Assembly: GCA_019914995.1 (NCBI GenBank)
Contig: CM034126.1
Coordinates: 8,313,001-8,377,000, forward strand
Length of the DNA stretch: 64,000 nucleotides
Direction: 5' to 3'
Source of the DNA: Acanthochlamys bracteata
Taxonomy: Eukaryota > Streptophyta > Magnoliopsida > Pandanales > Velloziaceae
The notes under the pieces are model-generated. The model had not been told where the DNA came from. It saw nothing but the letters and a program-made list of their open reading frames with translations, and ran no database searches. The translations under genes and the position numbers were made by a program. Of this stretch, positions 34,601 to 48,024 are shown piece by piece. Every line of letters starts with the position of its first letter. Within the stretch, counting starts at the first letter, position 1.

Positions 34601-37600
34601 GACGTAAGTTCACAGTCACTGCAACACACGTAAAGGCCATCGTACTGACATCCCAAAGACCGAATACTTTGCCAGATGGATTGTGACCATTCCGACTGGC
34701 GGCAACAATGAAATAATAGAAGACCAAAGACTGGTAGACAGAAAAGAATGCCCATACTGCAACAACCCTCCATTTAAAGAACGTATTCTGGATACCTTCC
34801 TTGTAAAGCTCTGGATACTTCTTTGATAATGAAGCACTAACATCCTTAATTAAAAATGATTTGTTAAAAGTTGCAGTGCACATTAAGATAAGCAAAATAA
34901 ACATCTATATATAAAGCACTCAATATTTTCATATGGGGACAAATAGATTATGAGCAATGGAATCATCTTTTCAACGGAAAGCATACCTTGTCAAACAACC
35001 CCACCATGATAACAGGCAATGCTGTAAAAATAACATTATATAGTGACTGGAACCAGTCATCATAGAATCTCTGACCAGAAAAACCAGTTTGGAAAGTAAA
35101 CCAAAACTGGGTTAAGGTAAAAGTAAGATTCTTGTAAAAGAAATAAGTAATAACCTGCAAGAAAAACATAAATATCACAAATTCATAATATCTTTGGTAA
35201 ATTTATGCAAAAAGCAAGTACACTAACCTTGCATAATCTTAAATATGACCATCGCCCATGTACCAGAAGTAAATCAGTCAGGAAGCGGAATTGCGCAATA
35301 GCAAAGTCACTGGCCATAACAGCTTGCATTCCTTCAAGTCCACTTATGCCAACACCAACATGGGCAGATTGAATCATGCTAACATCATTTGCACCATCAC
35401 CAATGCTCAACGTAATCTTCCTAGCACCTTTTTTTACCATGCTGGTAACCTTCACAACGTATGCAGTCCCTTAAGTCTTAGTTCATGTATACATATTCAG
35501 GGAAAAAAATGAAATTCCAGGAAAAGATAAAAGCAGAATATGCGCCTAATAAGATTACGTTCTCTGGCTCCTTGTCAAATTTCAGAGAGACAATACCTCA
35601 GATAACCAATTGAAGAGGAGAACTTAGATGAATTGAAAATACTCAAAGCATTAAAGAAATCTCACTATTACTTCAAAAAAAAAAGTACTAGCTCACTTTC
35701 TGCTAGTCGCTAGAAGATTATTTAGTTTCCTCCATCAATGGGTCTACAAAAACATAACTCTTAACTAACTAGAAATTTTTCCTACTCTCACAGCAATTAA
35801 TCCAGCAGATCACATCAATGTGTTTCAGGCAGTATACAATCTACTTAAATAGAGGAACACCCTTAACAAATACTTCTCCAAGGTGCATGCAAGTTCAAAG
35901 TATAAAAAACATATAACAATATGCTACTACAATTGGTGAGTTTGAGCAGCCAACCTGATAATAATAGTAAATTTTAACTATGCTAAGGCATTTCATTCAC
36001 CAAACACACAGAAAGGGACACACACAGGAAGTTGACAGAGCTCTCATTCTGTCAATCCTTACTATGTCAGGACCTGGTAAGATTCCCCACTTTGACTAAA
36101 CTTAAACGCAGGGTCTTGTGATAGTGCCCTTCCAGGTTGATTTGAATTCGTAATCAAGGTAGAGAACAGCGACAACCAAGGTCATTAGGATAGTCCATAA
36201 CAAAAAATCATGGATATGTCCTAAACTCCTACTCATTATTATGTTGTTAGATGACGCACCAAAAAGTTTGCACACGCAGTCAGATATATAATAAGATAAT
36301 GGAAACAGGGAGGTAATTGTGTCAAATGGGCACAGTTAGACTGAAACATAAGCATGCAAAAGTGGGATTACTTGCAGACTTCTAGCTGAGTTTGACAATG
36401 CCAATTTGCCTCTGTTACAACCCTAACTGGATAACCAGTCTATCACACAATCTTATCAAGAGATATTCAAAGACATTGCAAAACGATCCTATGAATATCA
36501 GATACATAAAAAGAAAAGGTCTTCAACTCTTGATGTTACAGTCAACAATTTATAGGTACCTGCGCTTTTTGCAATGGAGAGACACGGCAGCAAACAACAG
36601 AACTACAATTCAAGCTCAGGCCGAGGAGCTTCACACGCAAAATTGGGTCTAAAGCATGCATCAAGCATTTTCCATCAATTACAAGGGCCAGTTTTGTGTC
36701 CGACCTAGAATGCAAGTATTGCTGGGCTTCCTCCAGACACCTGTTAAGGTCATTCTTGACTGAGTCTTTGATAACACGTGCAATTTCAACTGGATCACCC
36801 TGAGTAAAATAGAAAAATAAAAATTCAATATAAGCAGCATGAATGGGAAAGAAATAGTAAACAAGAGAAGGAAAGCAATGCAAGGGCAAGGAAAGATGAG
36901 AACCTAGACAGACAAGATGCTCAAAGCATATGTATTATATAGAAAAAGGAACTGTACTTGTAGTTATTTATACTTGAAATAGTACATTAATTAAGATGAC
37001 AAGAGGGCTATACAGTGGCATAGAGAGGCTTAAGCATCTGGCTTTATCAGGCATGCACAGGAGTCCTAACAAATGTAGTCTATGCTGAGGTATTTCAATT
37101 TAGTCAATGAATCTACTTATGTGTTACTTAGTATCATTTTTCCTAATAAGTGCTACTTCATATCATGTTTTGTCACTTTAGGAAAGGATCATATGTATAG
37201 CTCCTCTAGTCATGAAACTAGCACCATTTTATTCAAGAGTTATGGTATAGAGGTAGTGTCTATGCTAGAGTGTAGGTTGAGTTTGGTCAGGTATAACGTC
37301 ATGACATTTGACTAGGCAGAAGAAAGAGAGGAGACATGTTGGATCAGGTTTTACAAGTTCCAATTCAACATCTGGGTATCAAGCTATCCATGTAACGTTC
37401 TGTCTCCTCTAGCTATTTGATAAGCTGTGTTGACCTTGATTCCTAGGAAGCAGATGGATAATCATTAAATCACATTTTATCAAGAGCACAATCCCTCGCC
37501 TTGCCCATTTCACTCATGTCAATCAACTTCTTATTTGGGATTTTTTTAGCCACCTCAGCTTCTCCTAAAGTCCTACTGAATTAATGTGTTTACTCCCTTA

Positions 37601-40600
37601 TTTTGAATGCTCTCTTGCTCCTCTATCTCCCTCTTGATTGGCTTGCATCCCCACACTAAATTCACGCCATCATCCAACAATAACCTCCTTTGAGCTACCA
37701 TAGTTAATCAGCTTAGAGAAGACCGAAATTGCTCAGGAACCTCACCATCTCCTAAGAATATTGTAGATATCCTCTTGGTGTGCCTCCAAGAGTCAAGTTC
37801 CAGCTACTTCCACTTAGCCAAGCTACTATATAAACTTAAACTCTTGGCTGAGCTACCAAAAAACTACCAAAACCAGTAGTTGTCAAGTCCATTAGACTTT
37901 TGTATTCTATCGTATTGATATTACCATTTTGGACCTGTTCATGCTTGTTAAAATACCCTATAGAATTTTATCAAGCAGATATCTCTTGTTGTCACTTTAA
38001 CTGCGCAAACCAACTAAGTTTCTGGACCTTGATGAAAAAAATCCCTAAAAGTGGCTCAACTGATCACTGAAGACGTCTTTGTGTAGTAAAACTCATCCAA
38101 CTAGGAACAGAAAACCAAAATTATTAATAGGTATCTACTTCTAGAAAATGAAGTTTAAGTAAAGATCAGAGAAAGGAAAATTCATGCCCGATCTTCCGCC
38201 TCTCTAATAGCATCAGTTTCCGAAGAGATAATGAATTGCTTCATGTCATTGTTGATCAAGCTGCATGCTGCACAGCAAAAGAAACTCAAATGAAAAAGCG
38301 GAAATATGAATTAACTTCAATTTTGTCAATTTGTAGATTTGTAACTGCCTTAAATGCACTTTTAGGACAATAAAAAGGTAAACTTTAAACAAGTACAGTT
38401 AATACCATATGCTATATTTATTGCCGTTTCCATTTTATCCCCAGTCAACACCCATATCTTTATGCCTGCTCTGGAAAGCGTTTCAATACATAATGGTACT
38501 CCTTCCTGAAGTTTGTCTTCGATAGCGGTGCATCCAATCAGTAGAAGATCCTTTTCTATCAGCTCCGCTACCTGCAATGTATATCAGCTTGATATCAAAA
38601 TTTTCTTGAAAAAAACAAAAAAAAATAAACAGACGAGACAACACTGCAAAACAGGGTGACTATTTACATATAGAGATTAGAATACGTGCACACATGTGCC
38701 ACATGACAGTTCAGAGTAAGCATGCGCAGGGTGAGCATTACAGACGAGACAACACTGCAAAATAGGGTGAGTATTACATATAGAGACTACAATACATGCA
38801 CACATATGCCAGACAGCCGTTCAGAGTAAGCATTTCAGATTGATGCAATGATCTGACAAAATTTCTTCAAAAAAGAAAAGCACACTTCAGAAAAACAAAA
38901 GAGGCTACAGTGCAAAAAGTAGCAGTACATATAGAGACTTGCATACAAGCACACACCAGAAGTCTTCCTTCTCCTATGCCATGAATTGCTGCGGAGTATG
39001 TCTACCGCTTCGTGGTTCTTCTGCCTAAACATTTAGGTGAGGGATGCGTGATGTCAATCTAAGGATAAATTACAGACTGAACACTTTGACAACAATTCAC
39101 CTATTGACACTAAGGGTCTGTTTGCTTAATGTTCATCAGAATTCCAGGTTTGCTAATTACCACAAATATGTCAATGTTTATCGATTGTTTTGAAGTAGTT
39201 AGCCCCACCCCTTGCTATCCTCATATTCAGTTATTTTAAGATAACTGTATGTCCAATTTTCAAAACTTTATCAGAGCTTAGTAACAATAACAAATTCCAA
39301 CTTCAGCTAGTAACCGCAGCCAAATAAGGTCACTTCATTATGCTGGGACAATATCCAAGATCACAAGGAATAGTTTAATGCAAGCAGGGATCCTTTATCA
39401 CACCAGACCAGTAGACGCTCAAGAAACCCTCTTCAGAATAAAAACAAATTTCTTTACAAAATTAAGGGTAGAATGAAATTACTTTATTATTTTACATGGA
39501 TTATGACTTGACAGTTGGTATTAATGATTTGATATTCCTGGAAAAATTAAATCTAGAAGATTGTGTTTAGTTAACACAATGGCGTGAAAGGATTCAATGA
39601 CCAACACCACCCAAAGAGATAAGCCTTGATTTTGTTATCTTTGTCATTGTTGTGTGTTTAATATCATAATTGTACAATGGCATTTTACTATGTATATTCA
39701 TATGCTGGTTAGCATAACAAATGCGATTGCATGTGTATGTTTCTCTTTCCACAAAAAATTATCCATATTATATACGGTGCATTCATCATGTGTCTCAGTT
39801 CCATGTATAGATGTGTTCATGCAACCCAGAAATGCATAACACATATGTAAATTTACCCAACCTATGTAGTTTTGCAATTTGCTGCCAGAAAACAATTCAT
39901 TTTTTCCCTGCTAATAGGAAATACCAACAGTTCTCCTCAATACATGTACACGTTAGTAATTCAAACACAATTTCCATAAGCCCCTTTAATGATTACAGGA
40001 AATCACAAATCTGACCTACTACTCTACAGATAAGATCACAAAAGCCTAAAGATACTCTATCATTTTCATGAATTGAACTTTCATGCAGAAATTTTTCTGG
40101 GAAAGAGTGGAGTTCCATATCGCAGATGAAAACATTACTACTTAAGGCAGAAAGTTGCAGCTACTAGGAAAGAGTAATACAAGTCTCGTGGAAAAGTTTC
40201 ACCATCTGGAAGTAATAGAATGTAGCTTAAATCATAAATGCCTGCTATAAGAGTTCTAAATGTAGCATACTTTTAAGTAGGTAGGAAGCAAACTTTGAGG
40301 AGAAAAAGTGTCCAATAGCATTTACAAGACTGAAAACTACAAGTCAACCAATACAAACTCATAAACATACCTCATCAAGTTTCTTCTCACGATCATGCAA
40401 GGAGGATTTAGCTTGAATGAATTTCTCATTCCACTTCTCATATAACTCAATGGTGAGTTCTCGATAGGCAAGGCAAAGTGTACGTAAGCCAGCAGATCCA
40501 AAGCTCTCTAAATGTTCCCTAGATAACCTCTTGATATCGTCATCTCCATTCGCTAACCTCTCATAAATTACAGAATCGGCACCCTGCAGGGTACGCTTTC

Positions 40601-43600
40601 TGATAAAACAATGTGACAAAACAGGCAACCTTAACATCTGATATAGCAAAAGGTTACCTTACAATACAAAATAAGCCTTCCATTTGGGAAACGACAAACA
40701 ACAGATTGGCGCTTCCTTGTACTGTTTACAGAGGATAGAAACATAAGCCTCTCCACTCTGATGAAAATTAAAGCGAAACAAACAATTGTCATGAAGTCCT
40801 ACCTATTAAATTCTAGAACATTTAAAATTTCATATGAGACATCTTGAACTTTGCCCATTTTTTCAACATGCGATTCACGAACTAAAACCATAGTCGGTGT
40901 CCGCCTAGCAAAGGACATAACAGCCAAGTCAGCACAATTCAGAAAATCAAATCGAAATAATTTGTATGATACAAAGAAACGCCAAGAGGAAACAACAGTT
41001 CCTTCCGAATATAAGTGCACTTAAACTAGCCAATCATTACATATAACAACAAACACATTCACAGATTGCGTGTAAAAAGTTACTGTAACTACTAAACTTA
41101 TTGAGATTCAACACATTTGCAAGGTACAAGCATTTAAAGTTGAGACACACAAGGAATTCAAAAGAAACAAACTATACAGATATTGAAAACTAAAGTGCCT
41201 TAGTCTACTTAAAAAAAGGCTAACAAATAGTTAATATATATGAGAAAACGCACTTTCATTCCAAAAACCTCTTCTGTTTACCAAACAATACACTTCAAAA
41301 TGGTAAGAGCCTCCTTCCCAAGACATTGCAACATGTTTATTTAATGTTGTTGCCGCCCATTTTGATCTTCTATCCATAAAGTAATAGGTTTCATTGTATA
41401 TATTAAAATAGCAAATATGGACATCTAATTCAAACTACAACCTAAACAACTGCCTCCTTACCAGGCTCATGCACAGTATTCATTTAGTATCTCACTGCCT
41501 ATAATAATCTTATCATTCAGTAAAGTATATGGTTTTTGTTGCAACAAAAAAGCATGCACATGTTAACCACCTAGGCTTATAGAACTAAACCAGCTTGATT
41601 AGAGATTGCACCTTCACAGTGAAGAACTAATTTAACCTTAAAGGTCATGAAAAGATTTTATGCAAATGGGATGAACTCATACAAGAATCACTTTCTAGAA
41701 GCAGCAACACTAAGGGCTCTCAGCTCCAACACAAAGCAAACTTTTCACTCACAATGCTTAGAATAATTAATTTGACACAGAGATCTTTCTTCCAACAAAA
41801 CAGGCAATAACTTCAAAATGTTTAGTTTCCTTTACATAAGAGCTTCAGAATGCCCAAACTTGCCTCAGGTCAGTTTTGCAAAAGTTCCAAAAAGATTTGA
41901 ACCACTAGTTTTGATCTGAAATATAGAAACTATCTAGAACTAAACTTCAAATGCTTCCTCTGATTCTGTGCAGACATGTATAAGAGCACACAGGCGTGGA
42001 GACACTAATTTGTTCTATCTCAAAACTAACATATTGGGGAGCTACTTGATAAGACAAAGAAGTTAATGGTAATGAAACTTCTACCTGTAGAAGAAAAACC
42101 CAAAATTCTTTGCAGCAGTAACAAGAGCAGCTTCATCCGGTGATGCAGCCTGGTACATGATCTTCTCTGGGGATTCATCACCCTCTGGAAGCACAGTATG
42201 ACAAATTGCTAAACATCTGAAGAATTCCTACATAAAACACTTAATGAATGAGAACAGCTTTCTTGAAAAAATGGAGATAGAGGGCACAAGTTAGAGGATA
42301 CACACACACACACATAATAATAATAATAAACTTCAGTTGTTCAATAAATAAATACATAAATACATATAAAAAGGAAACAGTCAGAAAGATAAACTTTAAA
42401 TAACATATAAGAAAGTGCATTATTAGAATGTGTACCCAAATAACCTAAAAAAGTACATTAACCTATATGATGTGATTAAGAGTTACCACTACTTCATCCT
42501 TACGAAACACAAATTAACAAATGGAGAAAACTTATGTAATAAAAAATAAACTTATGCTTAGCAAACAAAACTATTAGTAGATAAACTATACAGATAAAAC
42601 AATCTATTAATAAATATTAAAAAGAAACTGAAAGAACACCTTGCACATTTCAGGACTCGGCTCATTTCTCCAGGCACCATGCATAAGCCTGGCGTCATCA
42701 AAATTAAACCCCTTTTCATGGACAGTTGTACTCATTTTCTCGACCTACAAGCAGAGAATCAAGTAGAAATAATCATTAAATGTTACTGAAATTGAACATT
42801 CTAACTTCTCTCCCTATCATATGTACCTCCTCAATCTTCAAGCCACTCCTCTGTGCATTTCCTCTTTCTGTTTCAGTAACACCTGTTCCATATGATACTC
42901 CACCAATTGAACATTTAAAGAACTCCATCAGATTTCTTGTTAGCGTCCCAGTCTTGTCAGAGAATATGTATTCAACCTACAAACAGAGTTACAAGTATAA
43001 GTAATAACCAAAAGCTTCCTTAAAGAAAGGAAAAACTTTAAATCTTTCACATCATAGCAGAAAATAAGGCATGATTGTACTGATAAATTATACGATATTT
43101 TCTGGGCTTAAACATTAAATATGTTATAAGTGAGAAGGGATTGTTCAGGGGGAGTGTTATTTCAAAAAATACCATGGGATTCTTTAAATTGCCATGGTAT
43201 TTGAAATACCATGGCAAACTTATTAAAGCAGTCTACGGCAACACATGCGATAGTATTAAAAGATCCTTGAAATCGTGCACTCCCATAGGCTCGAAAAACT
43301 TTGGGTCCAGTTAATTATATCAATACCACACCCTGTGGTTTTAGCCTTTTATGCAAATAACATACACATCTAACTAAGTTGAAAGAACTGTTTTTAACCA
43401 ATGTATGTTAAAATTTCTACTAGCAAACACTCCTATTGATCCTAAACTCATAGCTATCGCATTTGACCTGACATACCATGGTAGGTCAATTAAATACAAT
43501 GGTATTGTATTACCATGAAAATTTTTTTCCAAACATGCCAAACAGCTGTTTGTAGAACAAGCAGCATGTACAGAATTCCATTTTGAAAATTTAGATTATT

Positions 43601-45997
43601 GAATGTCTTGTGCTGTATACCAGGATAAGCCAATCTAATTGCAGCAGTCCTAAAGTAGCTAAATAGCGAGAAGCACAAGAACTTTAATGCAGATAAAATA
43701 ATTTGTCACATGCTTTGACCTATAAAATCTACAGGGCATGGCAGAGCACTGAGCTAAATTATACTACATCAAATAGATGCCTAAAATACATTAAATAAAA
43801 AAAGAATATCCATAAATCTAAAAGGTCTATGAACCATCACAAGAAGAAGTAGTTAGTAATTTAGCCATCGATAAATAAATCTGACAGACAGACATGGTTC
43901 TAACTTATCTAGAAGGTAAGAAATTTACTAGAGCTTATTATCTGACATGAACATAATAATCATCCTGCTACCTTGGTCTTTCTAATACAGCCAGAATGCT
44001 TATAAAAACCTACAGAAAATTTCTTGAGGTAAGGCAGAATAAGAGGCAATTCAGGAATCAAAACAGAACTCGAGTAGACCATAAATCCAAACTACTACGA
44101 ATTGGATAAATGAGTGTAACAATATATGCTTCACATAAACTTCTATCACAGATTGAATACAATCAAAGACTAAGCTTGTGTCCACAACACGATAGAACAC
44201 AAAAAGGGCAAATATATTCAACTAAGCATACTCCGCTATACCTGTCCAAGCTCTTCATTTAGATTTGACGTGCGTGCCAAAGCAGGAGTATTAGTTTCAT
44301 TGTGATACATATGGAAATCTTTGTTGATGAACTGGGTACACTGGATGAATTTGATCATCTGATAGGAAAGAAAAAACAGTAACAAAATGACTTCTTGAAA
44401 TGCTCTCAGCTTATTCTACAAAGTCCTTCTATCATACAAAGAGTTTGATATTACCTCAATAGATACATACAATGAAATAGGAATTATCGTGGAGTACAAT
44501 GTGATCAATGTGAACATTGTGAGAATTGCAACCTGTGAACAACAAAAGACACTAAGATGAAACATCCTTGACCAAATATATTTCTAGAAAAATGAATTTA
44601 AAGCACTACATACCAAAAATCTATTGCTGGGATTAAATTGTGCCTCAACATCCCCATAAAGACCAAGGTAAAAGTACTTTCTATTGATAAATATGCCGCT
44701 GCAGAGTTCCAGGAGACAAGATAAGCTCTCAATTACAATGCATGAAAGCAATCAATCACAAAATATATGCATGCAGAGTACTTCTAGGATCATCCCTTCC
44801 AAAGATGCATTGATAAGTTGGGAATAGCTCTACTGGAGATTCAAACAATATTAAATACAATTTAATATATGAAATGAAAATTAAATCATCAATTTATGAA
44901 ACGAACTAACTAAAACAATAATAACAAATATTTACACCAGTAAGAGCTAGTCAAATATATAAAAGTAGCACACATTGAACTTCATCTAACTCTCGACAGC
45001 TACAAAAGTCACACAACTAAACTTTACCTTCCTATAGCTCCAATAAGACACATGGTAAAAAGAGTGCCAAAAAGAGCAAGTATAAGCTTGTCCAGTTTCC
45101 TCTCCAATGTGCTTCTTTTTGATGGAACATTCATAGAATTCATCATCACCTGCAGGGGCCAAAATCAAATAATAATTAATGTGATAATTCTGTCTTCAGT
45201 AACAAACATGTGCAAACTCAAGGAATAAAGGGTTTTGCACTAATTATAATTTTAAAAGCTAACGAACTTTGGTTTCATGGCCTGTGAAAATCACAGTCCC
45301 AACAATATATTCTGTGTTGCGGAGGCTACAACCCTGCATAAACAATAGTTGCTGTGTTAAATCACTGATGAAGTTACAATCCAAAACTGCAACTGAAACT
45401 TTAGCATAGTATTAAAGATGAACCGTACATTATCGTCAATAGAAGAGAGGAAAACCGCAAAAATTAAAAAATTACACAAGCCCTATTTATCCCTAAAACA
45501 ATATCCAAATCACGGAGATAAGTAAGATTTTTCAAAATCACTCGGAACATACAACATATATATATGAAGAAGGATAGGGACACTACCTCTTTAAGGGAAC
45601 TCCCGGCTCTCTCTCCGATTTATGGACGGGGTAACATCCTAACCCAATCTCCACCGTCTAATATGAAGAACTATGAGTTAGAAACATACTGAAAAAATTT
45701 CAACTCGATCTGACCACGAATCGACATCCATCCGATCACTTGATCTAAATGACAGAAAGAAGACAATATATATATTTTGTAGTTGTTCTTATTTCTGTCA
45801 TATTGATTAAGTGAACAGATAGAAGTTAATTCGTGATCCGATTGAACTGAAATTTTGCCAATATATTTCTAACTCATAATTCTTCATATCCAATGATGTA
45901 GATTAGATTTAAGATCAAGTTTTGAATGACTTTCCAGTCATATCCTTTCAATTATAAACCGAAGATGGGTGATCAGAAGTGCTCCTATCTCTCTACT

Positions 45998-46034
<37 letters not shown>

Positions 46035-47982
46035 GTGTTTGTGTATATATGTGTGTACATATATGTACATCACCTCTTAAGTATACATCAGTATGCATTA
46101 GTGTGGTTCCGCAATAGAAAGCTCCAAATGCGATATCCACCATTGAATATGAAAAACTATGAGTTGAAAACATGCTGACAAAATTTCAACACAGTCGGAT
46201 ATGAATCAACATTCATCCAACTTATTGATCAAGAATGACAAAAAAAAGCAAAATTACAAAATATATATGTTGTCATCTTTCTGTCTTCTTGGTCACTAAG
46301 GTCGCTTCGTGGTCCGTTTGATCTAAAATTTTATCTGCATTTTTCTAACTCATAATTTTTCATATCTAACGGTCGATATCATATTTGAAGCTTTGTATCG
46401 CCGGAACCACACTGATGTATACTAATGTGCATTTAATAGGTGATGTACATATATACATACATATATATAGATATAGATATTCTGTGTGTGTATGTGTGTG
46501 TGGAAGCATAAATCTTAATAAAAAATTGTTGGTTTTACGTAATTCTTGTTGCTCTCAATCGTCAGGCTACTCAGTAAAATGACACAAGTGCATAAAGGAT
46601 AGCTCTTGTTCAATTTCACTTTCGCGGTATTGATAAATACAAAAGGAAATTTTAGCCCTACAGTTAAAGAGGGAAAAAAAAAAGCCGAGAGAGAGACCAT
46701 AATCCAAAACGAGACAGTTACCCTAAGTAAAAGTTGATTTGGGGAAAGAGGCAATGTCTGATTTCCAATAATAAGATTTCCAGTGAATGTGTATAAGGAG
46801 TTGTTTGGTTGCTCGCATTGTATTTCACCTACAGATAAATTGAGAAGATTTCAAGAACAACACTAAGAGTACATTGATATAAGAGTCGAGCACAACAAGA
46901 AAAGACAATCTGCAATATAATGAGAAAAACAAACTCTACCACTAATAAGGAGTTGCTTTCATAAGCAAAATACATAGTTCGCATTTCATGGATATGAACA
47001 TACAGTGATGTGTTGAGTTATCACTAGGTACGTCCAATTAAAAAGTTCTAGATATTCAGTCACACATGCTTTGATACTTGTTATTCAAGGAAATAAAAAT
47101 AATTAGCTATAAGCATAATTGACAATTGCCTTTAATGTGCAAACAAATCTTAAGGGACTAACACAACAATCATACATAACTCAACATCCAAAACTAAGGG
47201 AATTAAAAGACAGCACCACATATCCCGGTCACACCAAACATGCGATTAGTTTGCATCGAACTGGCCCAAGCATATATTTTTCATAAGAATCATCACTAGT
47301 ATTGTCAAGTGTCCATATAAAATCTTAATAACTGAAGTTCAATTTCTCAATCAAATATACTTACGCCAATGTCTTTCCCTCGTTAATAGATTAAGTTATA
47401 ACATACAACCAAATACTAAGGATTCTATTCAGACATGAAGGTAAAGAAATTGCAAATTTGGAATTCATATGTACATGGATGGGGATAGAGGCACATCGTT
47501 TCTTATGCGCAGAAAGAACGATGTGCCCCTATCTTATATATATATATAAAGCGATAGAGGCATTCCCTCCTTATGGGCACTCCCAAGCACTCCCTTCTTA
47601 GGGGCACTCTCAGGCACTCCCTCCCTGATTTATAACTGGAATGACCTCCAAATTCAATCTCCACCGTTGGATATGAAGAATTATGAATTAAAAACATACC
47701 CATAAAATTGCAGTGCAATCGGACTACGAAATCACCTTCATCGGGTCACTTGATCAAAATGACAGAAACTAAGAAAACTTAAAAATATATATGTTGTATC
47801 ATTTCTGTCATTTTGATCAAGTGACCCGATGAAGATGAATTCGTGATCCAATTGAGCTGAAATTTTATGGGAATGTTTCTAACTCATAGTTCTTCATATC
47901 CAATGGTGGAGATTGAATTTAGAGATCATTCCGACCATAAACCGGAGAGAGAGTGCCCCTAAGAAAGGAGTGCCCTTATCCT

Positions 47983-48024
<42 letters not shown>

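Noticed and set aside
34585..34843. Two extra minus-strand frames over 34585-34843
   Set aside because: They are shifted-frame readings of ALA3 exon 25, which has the correct frame and junctions.
37082..37315. 77-residue plus-strand frame
   Set aside because: Sits in ALA3 intron 21, antisense to it, with no recognisable domain.
45926..46178. Frames rich in Ile-Tyr repeats
   Set aside because: They read through the (TA)n run between palindromic elements A and B.
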